From Collinsella sp. (GTDB lineage Bacteria; Actinomycetota; Coriobacteriia; Coriobacteriales; Coriobacteriaceae): a DNA stretch of 64,000 bases. The translations under genes were made by a program, and so were the position numbers. Each line of letters opens with the position of its first letter. The first letter of the stretch is position 1. Positions 31,371 to 38,927 of the stretch are shown here, piece by piece. Below the pieces are notes generated by a model, which saw only the letters and a program-made list of their open reading frames with translations, was not told the origin of the DNA and searched no databases. The stretch is taken from positions 60,242-124,241 of the forward strand of contig JAHAGQ010000004.1 in assembly GCA_018373675.1 (NCBI GenBank), read 5' to 3'.

Positions 31371-32556
31371 GCAGAAGAGTGTTTCGAGTGAACGGTATGC
31401 GAAGAACGTCCGTAAATACATCAACGGAAAAGATGCGATTGTGCGTGGTGGCTGGAACATCGAATGGAGCGACCACTGGTTTTCGAAAATGGATAGAACC
31501 AGAAAGGTTTTCCATCACGACAAGCCGTCGAGAGCCGGAGTCAAAAACGTAATCATGCTACATCAGATCCTCGCTTTCCTCCCCGAAGAATGCTCATGCA
31601 ACGGGGGCAAGATGACCCCCGATGCATGTTTGGCCTACGCGGAGCAATGGCTTGCGAAGCACTACCCGCATCAACAAGTGATTCTCGCGTTGCATGAGGA
31701 AAGCGATAGGGCGGGAAAACGCTACGCGGTCCATATGGCGATTAACCGAACGGATCTTTTGACGGGTAAGCGTTGCGAGACGGGCGGGCGTCACGGAAAA
31801 TTCGAACGTGCCGCGTGGGTCCGTGAACTCGATAAGAACTGGAATCTTACTCAACTTGAAAAGGGAAAGAAGAATTCGAAGATTCGCGATCGCCAGCCGC
31901 GCGACACAGAAAAGGAGATTATCGGTCGCGGTGAGTACAGTTATAAAAACAATCTGCGCGAGCTGATCCATATTGCGATCGACGAAGGTCGCGTAAAGAA
32001 TATGGAGCAGTTCAAGATATTACTTGCCTCATGGGGCGTAGACATTTTCATCAAGAACAATCGAGTCTATGCGACAGATCTCGATATCAAAGAGGCCGGC
32101 AATCCGAAGTGCACTTTCAACCTGACCCGTCTCGACGGGCGCTTCGCGTTGAAGTCGTTGCAGACGGCTTTCGAAAATAACGTGTTGGAAGCCGAGCGAG
32201 CCCTTCCATACGAGAAACGTTGTGAGATTTACATCAAGCGTCTCAAGAAAGCATACTCGGCGTGGGTCGAGCAGGCGAAAGCGAGCAAGGGCGTCTCCTA
32301 CAATTCGTTTCCTAAATTCATTGCGCCGAAGTGCGATGAAGATCTACTCGAAGATCCCGCCGTACGTGATGAGCTTCTTGCGCGTCGCGGTTACGCAAGG
32401 GAGATTCGCAACCGTTACGCCGGCGCCGTTCCCGATGCCGGCGACGACCGCGTTCGCGTCGCAGGCCAAGCACATGGCGGAAGCTCCGCATCGCGGCAGA
32501 TGGACGATCGCGTCGTCGATCGCGGTGACTACTCGCACGGCGACACGCCTCGCTAG
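31357..32556 (+). CDS. Relaxase of element 2
   Basis: Encodes 399 residues from the ATG at 31357 inside the MobC gene. The N-terminal signatures match the element 1 relaxase: MTVIKQKSVSSE, HQILAFLPEECSCNGGKMTPD, RYAVHMAINRTDLLTGKR. The C-terminal half is longer than in element 1 (about 90 more residues) and ends in a disordered, basic, low-complexity tail. It would nick the element's oriT, but no coupling protein is encoded within element 2; the element 1 coupling protein or one elsewhere could serve. Confidence 0.85.
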   Translation: MTVIKQKSVSSERYAKNVRKYINGKDAIVRGGWNIEWSDHWFSKMDRTRKVFHHDKPSRAGVKNVIMLHQILAFLPEECSCNGGKMTPDACLAYAEQWLAKHYPHQQVILALHEESDRAGKRYAVHMAINRTDLLTGKRCETGGRHGKFERAAWVRELDKNWNLTQLEKGKKNSKIRDRQPRDTEKEIIGRGEYSYKNNLRELIHIAIDEGRVKNMEQFKILLASWGVDIFIKNNRVYATDLDIKEAGNPKCTFNLTRLDGRFALKSLQTAFENNVLEAERALPYEKRCEIYIKRLKKAYSAWVEQAKASKGVSYNSFPKFIAPKCDEDLLEDPAVRDELLARRGYAREIRNRYAGAVPDAGDDRVRVAGQAHGGSSASRQMDDRVVDRGDYSHGDTPR

Positions 32557-32743
32557 TTTTGGAAAGCCTATCATCGGTGTCCTAGCGCGCTGCTATTCAG
32601 TGCCGATTCTTTCATGCTCGCAATTCGGCGAGGGTGAGGAGTATGAATTGATCGGCGGGAGTCAGCCGCTCTGATAGAATCGTCCTTGCTGGCGGCAGCT
32701 CTCGTGCCGGGCAGAGTCCTCCATCCGATGGGAGGTGATGCCC

Positions 32744-32869
32744 ATGACCGATTTCACTGAGTCCGTGAAGCTCCTGACCGCTATGGTCTCGCTCCTCACG
32801 GCCCTTGTCGGCCTTTCCAAGGCACTCAAGCAGGGTTCGAAGCCCAAAAAGAAAGGCCACCGTCGCTAA
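32744..32869 (+). CDS. 41-residue hydrophobic peptide with basic tail
   Basis: MTDFTESVKLL then a hydrophobic segment (LTAMVSLLTALVGLSKAL) and a basic tail KQGSKPKKKGHRR. ggaggtg lies about 8 bases before the ATG at 32744 (an ATG at 32738 is closer to it). One short membrane helix plus a cationic tail is the shape of type I toxins and other membrane micro-peptides, and also of leader peptides. No antisense RNA was demonstrated. It lies alone between the relaxase and the phosphoesterases. Confidence 0.5.
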   Translation: MTDFTESVKLLTAMVSLLTALVGLSKALKQGSKPKKKGHRR

Positions 32870-33132
32870 GACGATGACCTAACTTCGTTAAGCAACGGCT
32901 CTGCCCAGCTCACCACAACTTGGGCTGCCGTCGGCACCATTTTACCCTCCTGACGAGCAATTCGTCCATATTTCAAAAATCAAATCCTGTTCGCGCGTGG
33001 GCGTAAACTTTTAGTTGGGCAAATCCGGCAGATTGGAGCTTGAAACATGAGGGATATGCACCTCATGTCGCTCATAAAACGTCTCCTGACCTCGAAGGAG
33101 AACGTTTTTTAGCGACAGAAGGAGACATAAAT

Positions 33133-33771
33133 ATGATCTGGTTTACCAGCGATACCCACTTCGGGCATGAGAACGTGCTGAAGTTCACCGACCGCCCGTG
33201 GGAGACGATTTGGCAGATGAACGACGCCATCGTCGACAACATCGACAGCAGGGTTGCCGTGGACGACGAGCTCTACATCCTGGGGGATTTCTCATTCAAG
33301 ATGACCGCCCAGGACGCCTATGCCCTGCGCAAGCGGATCGCCTGCAGGCGCATCCACCTCGTCCCGGGAAACCACGACAAGGACTGGACCCAGCCGGCGG
33401 TCGCTGGCGCCTTCACCGTGGAGCCGCCGATCTGCGTGCTCAAGATCGACGGGCAGAAGATCGTCCTGAGCCATTACCCCATGGCCGACTGGCAGGGTAT
33501 GGGCCATGGATCGTGGCACCTCCACGGACACATCCACAGCGGCGGCGGCGCGTACAACGAGTTCGACCGCAAGCAGGGCCTTCTGCGCTACGACGTCGGT
33601 TGCGATGCCAACGGGCACTCCCCGGTGAGCCTCGACGAGCTGAGGGGATGGTTCGCCGGAGTCGACGAGCCGTGCGGCCGGGTGAAATGGCCCTGGTGGG
33701 TCAACGAGACCGGCGACAGGCAGGTCGAGCGCGAGCTGGCGGCTTACAAGCGGAAAGAGGCGATCCGATGA
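33133..33771 (+). CDS. Metallophosphoesterase 1 of a three-gene cluster
   Basis: A 212-residue calcineurin-like phosphoesterase: metal ligands in SDTHFGHENV (residue 6 on), LGDFSF, PGNHDKD, and SHYPMADW...LHGHIHSG near the C-terminus, giving the full D-x-H / GD / GNHD / H / GHxH set. The ATG at 33133 has aaggag 9 bases upstream. The DTHFGHxN form is a branch often called metallophosphoesterase of unknown substrate, seen in phages and mobile DNA. The stop overlaps the start of the next gene (atga). Confidence 0.85.
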   Translation: MIWFTSDTHFGHENVLKFTDRPWETIWQMNDAIVDNIDSRVAVDDELYILGDFSFKMTAQDAYALRKRIACRRIHLVPGNHDKDWTQPAVAGAFTVEPPICVLKIDGQKIVLSHYPMADWQGMGHGSWHLHGHIHSGGGAYNEFDRKQGLLRYDVGCDANGHSPVSLDELRGWFAGVDEPCGRVKWPWWVNETGDRQVERELAAYKRKEAIR

Positions 33772-34493
33772 CGGTCTATGTGACGGGCGACATCCACGGC
33801 GGGCTCGACATGCAAAAGCTCCGCGACTGGGAGCTTGGGGATAGCCTTGGCAGCGACGACCATCTGATCATCGCCGGCGACTTTGGCTTTCCGTGGGACT
33901 TCTCCGCCGAGGAATGCGCCGATATCGCTTGGCTGGAGTCGCGCCCCTACACGGTGCTGTTCGTCGACGGCAACCACGAGCGCTTCGACCACTGGGGGGA
34001 GCGCCCCATGGAGCCGTGGCACGGCGGGCTGACGCAGCGCCTGTCGGATACCTCGTCCATCCGCCGACTCATGCGCGGGGAGGTCTTCGAGCTCGACGGG
34101 AAGACGGTCTTCACCATGGGCGGTGCCACAAGCGTGGACAGGGAATACCGCGTGCCGTATTCCAGCTGGTGGCCTCAGGAGCTCCCGGACGAGCGCGATT
34201 TCGATGCCGCGCGGGCAAGGCTCGACGAGGTCGGCTGGAAGGTCGACTGCGTCATCACCCATACCTGCGCCACGCGCATGCTCTCGCCGACGCTCTACCC
34301 GGACCCAGGCTGGGAGCGCCCTGATGTGGACCGGCTGACCGGATTCCTCGACGAGCTCGAGGACCGCCTGGACTATAAACATTGGTATTACGGCCATTTT
34401 CACCGAGACGGCAACCCGGACGAACGGCACACGGTGCTGTACGACCGGATCGTGAGACTCGGGGACAAACTCCTGCCGTGGGGCGCGTACTGA
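33768..34493 (+). CDS. Metallophosphoesterase 2 of a three-gene cluster
   Basis: A 241-residue calcineurin-like enzyme: VTGDIHGG at the N-terminus, AGDFGF, DGNHERFD, a VITHTCA motif and YGHFHRDG, so all metal sites are kept. It starts in the 4-base overlap with the preceding gene and ends in a 1-base overlap with the next (tgatg). It is related to gene 3 (TGDVHG, AGDFGFVW, DGNHEN, TMGGA...REYR/RQYR), suggesting a duplication; gene 1 is more distant. Substrate unknown. Confidence 0.87.
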   Translation: MTVYVTGDIHGGLDMQKLRDWELGDSLGSDDHLIIAGDFGFPWDFSAEECADIAWLESRPYTVLFVDGNHERFDHWGERPMEPWHGGLTQRLSDTSSIRRLMRGEVFELDGKTVFTMGGATSVDREYRVPYSSWWPQELPDERDFDAARARLDEVGWKVDCVITHTCATRMLSPTLYPDPGWERPDVDRLTGFLDELEDRLDYKHWYYGHFHRDGNPDERHTVLYDRIVRLGDKLLPWGAY

Positions 34494-35230
34494 TGGCTAT
34501 CTATGTGACGGGCGACGTGCACGGCAGGGCCGAGTACGGGTCCAGCCGGTTTGCCTTCAAGAATTGGCCGCTGGGCCGGACCCTGACGCGCGATGACGTG
34601 GTGATCGTTGCCGGCGACTTCGGCTTCGTCTGGGACGGATCGAATGCCGAGAGGTACTGGCTCGACTGGTTCGAGTCGAAGCCGTGGGCCACGTGTTTCG
34701 TAGACGGCAACCACGAGAACCACCGCGCCCTGGCTGGGCTGCCGGTGCGGGAGTGGAACGGCGGGCTCGTCCATGAGGCGCGGCCGCACGTGCTGCATCT
34801 GATGCGTGGGGAGGTGTTCGACATCGCAGGAACCACGGTTCTTACCATGGGCGGCGCCGCAAGCCATGACAGGCAGTATCGCAGGGAGGGGAGGAGCTGG
34901 TGGCCCGAGGAGATGCCGAGCGAGGAAGAGATGGAGCGCTGCCGCGCCTCGCTCGACCGCGTGGGCTGGAAGGTCGACTACGTGGTGACTCACGAGGCGC
35001 CGGCCGCCCTTGCTGAGGGGCTGTGCCGAGAGTGCGGACGCGAATATCGGGACGACCGGCTTCAGCGATTCCTTGCCGAGCTCGACGGGCAGCTCGGCTA
35101 CCGCGCCTGGCTCTTCGGCCACTACCACGGCGACGAATGGCGCGACGACAGGCATCGCCTTATCTACCGAGACATCGTGCCGATCGAAGATGCTGCGCCC
35201 GGCTCTAGAAACCTGCTAGAAGCGTTCTAG
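34493..35230 (+). CDS. Metallophosphoesterase 3 of a three-gene cluster
   Basis: A 245-residue calcineurin-like enzyme, paralogous to gene 2. Motifs: VTGDVHGRAEY, VAGDFGFVWD, VDGNHENHRA, VTHEAPA, FGHYHGDE. All ligands are present. The Cys pair CRECG near residue 178 is an extra feature. Translation is coupled to the preceding gene by the tgatg overlap. A hairpin with 17-base arms overlaps its stop codon. A single translationally coupled operon of three phosphoesterases suggests that they act on related substrates or as a complex. Confidence 0.87.
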   Translation: MAIYVTGDVHGRAEYGSSRFAFKNWPLGRTLTRDDVVIVAGDFGFVWDGSNAERYWLDWFESKPWATCFVDGNHENHRALAGLPVREWNGGLVHEARPHVLHLMRGEVFDIAGTTVLTMGGAASHDRQYRREGRSWWPEEMPSEEEMERCRASLDRVGWKVDYVVTHEAPAALAEGLCRECGREYRDDRLQRFLAELDGQLGYRAWLFGHYHGDEWRDDRHRLIYRDIVPIEDAAPGSRNLLEAF

Positions 35231-35241
35231 AAGGTTTCTAG
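35205..35241 (+). repeat. Hairpin over the stop codon of phosphoesterase 3
   Basis: ctagaaacctgctagaa (35205-35221) and its reverse complement (35225-35241, one mismatch) flank a 3-base loop; the stop tag is at 35228-35230. No T run follows, so it may slow decay or block ribosomes rather than terminate. Confidence 0.6.
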
Positions 35242-35272
35242 AAATCAGCCGCCTGATAGGAGAAACGCGGGG

Positions 35273-35833
35273 CTACTCGCCCTTCATCTGGGACATGACC
35301 TCGACCTTGGCTTCGGCCACGGCCGCTCGCTGCTCGGAGGCGGCGAGGCGGTCCTTGAGGGCGGCGACCTCGGCCATCAGGTCGCGCTGGGCCAGGAGTG
35401 TGTCGGCTTGGGTTTTCAGTGCGGCGTCACGCTCGCCGCGCAGCCGCTCGATCTCATCGACCATGGCCTCAGCCTCGGCATGGAGTTGGACAACCTGCCT
35501 GCCGAGCCCCTTAGCACGGGAGAGGTACCTGACGCCCGCGGCGTGGAGCTCGTTGTTCTCGAGTTCGAGTCTCGCGGTATCGAGTTCGAACTTCTCCTCT
35601 ATAAAGGCAACCCGCTCATTGCAGTCGGCCTCAATCTTTTCATTCCGATCCGTTGCCTCGACGAGCTTGCGGTTGAATTCGTCGAGCTGGGCCCTGAGCA
35701 GCGCGTTCTCGGTCCTGAGGTCGGCCGTCTCGCGCAGTAGCTTCTCCCGCCACGTCGCCTCGGTTCGCTCGGCGGCCTCCTCGTGGACGGACTTCACGCC
35801 GTAGATCTCCCTGATTTTTCTCTCGTCTGTCAT
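35273..35833 (-). CDS. Coiled-coil protein
   Basis: Encodes 186 residues, nearly all helical. The start MTDERKIREIYGVKSVHEE follows gtgtcgcacg with ggag 9 bases upstream; an ATG at 35848 is an alternative. Residues about 20-180 are heptad-rich (LRTENALLRAQLDEFNRKL, IERLRGERDAALKTQ). There is no DNA-binding motif at the N-terminus that I can name, so a KfrA-like plasmid-partition role is only an idea. It is convergent with the phosphoesterase operon (43-base gap). Confidence 0.65.
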   Translation of the reverse strand: MTDERKIREIYGVKSVHEEAAERTEATWREKLLRETADLRTENALLRAQLDEFNRKLVEATDRNEKIEADCNERVAFIEEKFELDTARLELENNELHAAGVRYLSRAKGLGRQVVQLHAEAEAMVDEIERLRGERDAALKTQADTLLAQRDLMAEVAALKDRLAASEQRAAVAEAKVEVMSQMKGE

Positions 35834-35848
35834 CGTGCGACACTCCAA

Positions 35849-36303
35849 TCAACAATGGGCATGGCTCCGCCACGCCGTACGGCTGGGAACAAATACGCGG
35901 CCGCTGTTGTTTTGTAGTCGTCCTGCGATCGGTGAGTTCTAAAAGCGTCTCAAGTCATACGTTCACGCAGGTTTTTGGTTAGAGAAATTCCGCACGTTTT
36001 CATGGTATCACGTGCCTTAAAGGCCATGAATGGACGGCCATATCGATTCGTTGAAAATGGCACCAAAATGGCACCTACGACGCGTTGGTGGCGGGAGAGT
36101 GATGGCGTTAAAGATGCCGAGAATGATTATGGGATTGTTTTAGATGCGGGCATGAAAAAGGGTCGAATCGAAGTGTCTGGCCGGACGCCAATTGTCCGGG
36201 AACTGTTTCGGTTCGACCCTATTTTATTTTACATCCGCGGCATGTTCTTGTGGGCACCCTGACGGTGGCCGACTCTTACGACCTCGATAGTCGGTTTGTG
36301 GGC
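35849..36303. other. Gene-free stretch with ccaaaatgg repeat
   Basis: I find no gene that convinces. Inside lie a ccaaaatgg copy of the left-end repeat (36063-36071) and the terminator below. A 95-codon plus-strand frame from 35975 has no ribosome-binding site and ends in the terminator. Confidence 0.5.
36160..36220. terminator. Bidirectional terminator
   Basis: gggtcgaa...cgaa (from 36160) pairs with ttcg...ttcgaccc (to 36220) across an inner hairpin ccggac/gtccgg. It is flanked by attttatttt on the plus side and tttttcat on the minus side. It ends the winged-helix gene on the minus strand. Confidence 0.7.
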
Positions 36304-36690
36304 TTAAGATTTCGGAGGCTCCCAGCCGTTTTCGACTGCGGCGCGGTAGATTGCAGCGTAATTAAGCATCCAGCTGCCGTCACCCGCCTTTTGAATGTAC
36401 CTCTTTTTCTTCAAAGAGGTATGGGCCCGGGAAATCGTGTTCTTGCTCAGGTGGTAGTGCTCCTCAATCCATTTGCTTTTTGCGTAAAAGCCCATGGCTT
36501 TTTTGTTTGTGGAAGGCTTTCCAAACTTCCATACAAGGCCGAGGATGAGGCGCTCAGCAGCGACGGTGGTGACGCAGCACGCCCACTCGGGCACTGAAAT
36601 AAAATTAGCTTTATCCATTTTCCCTTTAATCTTTCGTTGTTCATTAACATCATCGCTAAATATGTCGGAAATCGACGGCAGCTCGCTCAT
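36304..36690 (-). CDS. Winged-helix (HTH_36-like) DNA-binding protein
   Basis: A 128-residue protein with a central helix-turn-helix: AERLILGLVWKFGKPS, then GFYAKSKWIEEHYHLSKNTISRAHTSLKKKRYI. The pattern of fixed-interval helices followed by LKKKRYIQK is that of replication-initiator/regulator winged-helix domains of mobile elements. It lies 9 bases after the Xis-like gene. A replication or regulatory role for element 2 is likely; nothing further can be read. Confidence 0.7.
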   Translation of the reverse strand: MSELPSISDIFSDDVNEQRKIKGKMDKANFISVPEWACCVTTVAAERLILGLVWKFGKPSTNKKAMGFYAKSKWIEEHYHLSKNTISRAHTSLKKKRYIQKAGDGSWMLNYAAIYRAAVENGWEPPKS

Positions 36691-36699
36691 GTTTACCGC

Positions 36700-36945
36700 C
36701 TAGTCAAAGTGGGCGGTGCGACCTTCAAGCTGCTTGAAAAGCTCATAAAACGAACTTTCAAACATGTAATTAGAACGATGGATTTGGATGAGCTTGCCGG
36801 ACTCTCTCATAAACTTGCGTGCGGTGTTTTCGCTCCAGCCAGTAAGTTCGCGGATATCGTTAACGCGGAGCAACCGATCGCACTGAGCGGCACCAGTGGG
36901 GAAAGTCGGTGTGGACGCCTGAGTGCTAATCTTTGGAGTAGCCAT
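36700..36945 (-). CDS. Xis/AlpA-like small DNA-binding protein
   Basis: An 81-residue protein. LLRVNDIRELTGWSENTARKFMRESGKLIQ is a MerR/AlpA-type helix-turn-helix and turn, and FESSFYELFKQLEG is the following helix. It belongs to the group of excisionases and phage regulators. It lies downstream of the integrase on the same strand, with a 218-base gap that holds an imperfect inverted repeat. Confidence 0.7.
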   Translation of the reverse strand: MATPKISTQASTPTFPTGAAQCDRLLRVNDIRELTGWSENTARKFMRESGKLIQIHRSNYMFESSFYELFKQLEGRTAHFD

Positions 36946-36966
36946 GATGAGCTATCCTTTCAATGA

Positions 36967-37018
36967 GGGCCCTCCCTGTGCTTGTAAGACTTACCAGGTT
37001 CATAAGCACTTGGGGGGC
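36967..37018. promoter_or_regulatory. Imperfect inverted repeat upstream of the Xis-like gene
   Basis: ggccctccctgtgctt and the reverse complement of aagcacttggggggcc match at 13 of 16 positions. The repeat sits 20-75 bases before the start of the Xis-like gene and may be its operator. Confidence 0.35.
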
Positions 37019-37163
37019 CGGTTTCTATGACTACATGCGTAGCCATCTGACAGCTTTAGCATGTATTAAAACTCAATAGATGTCAATCAAATAAAGCATC
37101 TACCTGCGGAAATAGTAGCATAGTACCGTAATATTATTGATGAAACGATGAATGAAAAACATG

Positions 37164-38411
37164 CTATTTCTCGCTTCTCTGTATATAGGCGTTGATGAAG
37201 TCTTCGTAGCCTTTAACTGCTTTTATTTCTGATTGTTGAACGAGGCTTGTATACGTTTTGAGCGTGATATTGGGGTCCGCGTGGCCAAGAATACCTTGCA
37301 CGCTTCTAACGTCCGATCCGTTCGCCAGCATAAAAGTGCTTACACAATGCCTGAGCTGATGCGGGCAGATGCCCTTATATAGCTTTCCGCCAGTCGAATT
37401 GTTCGGCTCATAGATTCCAAGATTGCAGCTAACTGCGAAATCGCGAAACCAATGGTTGAAGATGTAGTTTTTCATGTGACAGACAGTAGGGACCCCTTGC
37501 TCGACGGCAATATCGCCAATGATGGGAGTTCTGCCAGTCTGGGACAGCCCCAGAGAGGCCAGGAGCTCTTTTTGTATGGCTGACCATGATTGAAGACGTT
37601 CGGCCAAGGTTTCTCCAACGGGGATTTTGCGTTGGCTTTCTTGTGACTTGGGTGCCCTCAGTTCATGGTCGTTGGTGTACTGCCTGTCAATTTTCAAGGT
37701 TTTATTGGCAGGGTCCCAATCGCGCCATTCGAGGCCCAACATCTCGCCTTTCCGCATACCCGTATACACTAGTACTAGCGTACCAACAGCTTCGGCGGTG
37801 AGCTCAATGTGTTGAAGATGTGTGCATAGGGTAGCTACCTGGTCGATTGTCAGTGATTCTCTTTTGTTGCGTGGTCTGCGAACATGAACGGTAGCGCAGG
37901 GGTTTCGGTCAATTATTCGCTTCGCGACTGCATTCGAGAGAATTTGACGCAACTTCGCGTTGATCCGCACAAGCTCCGATGGCTTGCATTTTCCCGTGCG
38001 ACGAGCTTCGGCATATGTTTCTTCGATTAGATCGGGAGTCAGCCCCTCAATTGTCTGAAACGCACCGAATAGGTCTTCGATATGCCTGCAATCGTATGCT
38101 TCTCTTTCATAGCTCGTTGGCGCAAGCTCGGTGTCCCTATTTTCATGAAAGGCCCAGCAGTAGGATGCAAGCAGAGTTGGCTTTTTAGTTTTAGAGACCG
38201 TGCCAGAAGAGTTGATTTCTGCCAGCTTGGCCTGCATTGCAGCCTTTGCCTCTGTTTTAGTCTTGCAGTGAACCGTATAAGTTGGGGATCGTTTGTAGCG
38301 TCCCGTCTTAGGGTCCTTGATTCCAAGTGAAAAATAATAGCGATAGGTGTTAGGCGACCTCTTGTCTTTCCAACACGTGCCTCTTCCGCTAATGAGTGGT
38401 TGTTCTGACAT
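37164..38411 (-). CDS. Tyrosine integrase of element 2
   Basis: Encodes 415 residues from the ATG at 38411 (ggag 7 bases upstream; an ATG at 38429 is less well placed). The arm-binding N-terminus includes TYRYYFSLGIKDPKTGRYKRSP. The catalytic set is VYTGMRKGEMLGLEW, CPHQLRHCVSTF, LGHADPN and the Tyr of LKTYTSLVQQ. It is related to, but clearly different from, the integrase of element 1, although both use the same tRNA target. It lies next to the right-hand att copy. Confidence 0.92.
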   Translation of the reverse strand: MSEQPLISGRGTCWKDKRSPNTYRYYFSLGIKDPKTGRYKRSPTYTVHCKTKTEAKAAMQAKLAEINSSGTVSKTKKPTLLASYCWAFHENRDTELAPTSYEREAYDCRHIEDLFGAFQTIEGLTPDLIEETYAEARRTGKCKPSELVRINAKLRQILSNAVAKRIIDRNPCATVHVRRPRNKRESLTIDQVATLCTHLQHIELTAEAVGTLVLVYTGMRKGEMLGLEWRDWDPANKTLKIDRQYTNDHELRAPKSQESQRKIPVGETLAERLQSWSAIQKELLASLGLSQTGRTPIIGDIAVEQGVPTVCHMKNYIFNHWFRDFAVSCNLGIYEPNNSTGGKLYKGICPHQLRHCVSTFMLANGSDVRSVQGILGHADPNITLKTYTSLVQQSEIKAVKGYEDFINAYIQRSEK

Positions 38412-38603
38412 CTTTGCACTCCGTTTCATTGATGAGTTTTCAACAATTCATTGAGTGCAGTTTAGCTAAATCCGTTAGTAATATGTTTGTAAAAGCGTAG
38501 CCGCAGCTATCAGAGGCAAAAGACACAAACTGCTGTGTTTATCTGCGGTTATATGGTGTTCAATGATGTTTGATGAATGGTAGGGGGGAGCATTAAATCA
38601 TAT

Positions 38604-38649
38604 CTCCTAAAGCGGGTGTCGACGGTTCGAATCCGCCCGGGGGCACCAG
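38604..38649 (+). repeat. attR: right boundary of element 2
   Basis: Carries ctcctaaagcgggtgtcg and the tRNA-Arg 3' end through ccgggggcaccag, identical to the middle copy. It is followed by a hairpin cggcgtcgc-rich run and ttctgg, a likely original tRNA terminator. Confidence 0.9.
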
Positions 38650-38707
38650 AAGATTATGACGGCGTCGCGAGAGCGGCGCCGTTTCTGGTTTGTGGGGACC
38701 GCCGGCA

Positions 38708-38777
38708 GGATTCGAGCCGTCGACACCCGCGTCAGCAATTTCCCCGCGGGGGGGGTCGAATCCGCCCGGAGCACCAG
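38708..38777. repeat. Degenerate tRNA/att remnants beyond attR
   Basis: ggattcgagccgtcgacacc (from 38708) is an inverted, one-base-different copy of the tRNA 3' sequence. gtcgaatccgcccggagcac (from 38755) is a partial direct copy. Together they look like leftovers of further integration events or of a tRNA pseudogene. Confidence 0.6.
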
Positions 38778-38787
38778 AGATTTGTCG

Positions 38788-38816
38788 AGCCCGGTACCGC
38801 TACGGTGCCGGGCTCT
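38788..38816. terminator. Hairpin in the right-hand boundary region
   Basis: gagcccggtaccg pairs with ggtgccgggctc around a short loop and is followed on the plus strand by ttctggtt. Confidence 0.5.
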
Positions 38817-38835
38817 TCTGGTTCAATGCCATGTC

Positions 38836-38875
38836 AAAAACGAAGCGCCCGCTTGCTGGGGGAGCAAGCGGGCGC
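38836..38875 (-). terminator. Terminator of the kinase/cell-wall operon
   Basis: On the minus strand, gcgcccgcttgct pairs with agcaagcgggcgc, followed by ttcgttttt. It lies about 50 bases after the pknB stop. Confidence 0.85.
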
Positions 38876-38927
38876 CTGTGAGCGAATATGTTTGCGGCGA
38901 AAGCCGCGATGAGCGGTGGGGTGGCGA

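Larger units (their letters stand above)
25250..38649. mobile_element. Integrative mobilisable element 2, in tandem with element 1
   Basis: Lies between the att copies at 25204-25249 and 38604-38649, with an integrase and Xis-like gene at the right end. Modules from left: XRE repressor, surface-protein cargo, MobC/relaxase, 41-residue peptide, three phosphoesterases, coiled-coil protein, winged-helix and Xis-like genes, integrase. It has no coupling protein and no secretion channel genes. Confidence 0.85.

Noticed and set aside
35975..36262. 95-codon frame in the gap between coiled-coil and winged-helix genes
   Set aside because: No ribosome-binding site, ends in a terminator hairpin, and has no recognisable domain.
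38577..38912. Plus-strand frame over the right-hand att region
   Set aside because: It crosses the tRNA remnant and terminators, and the translation has no protein character.
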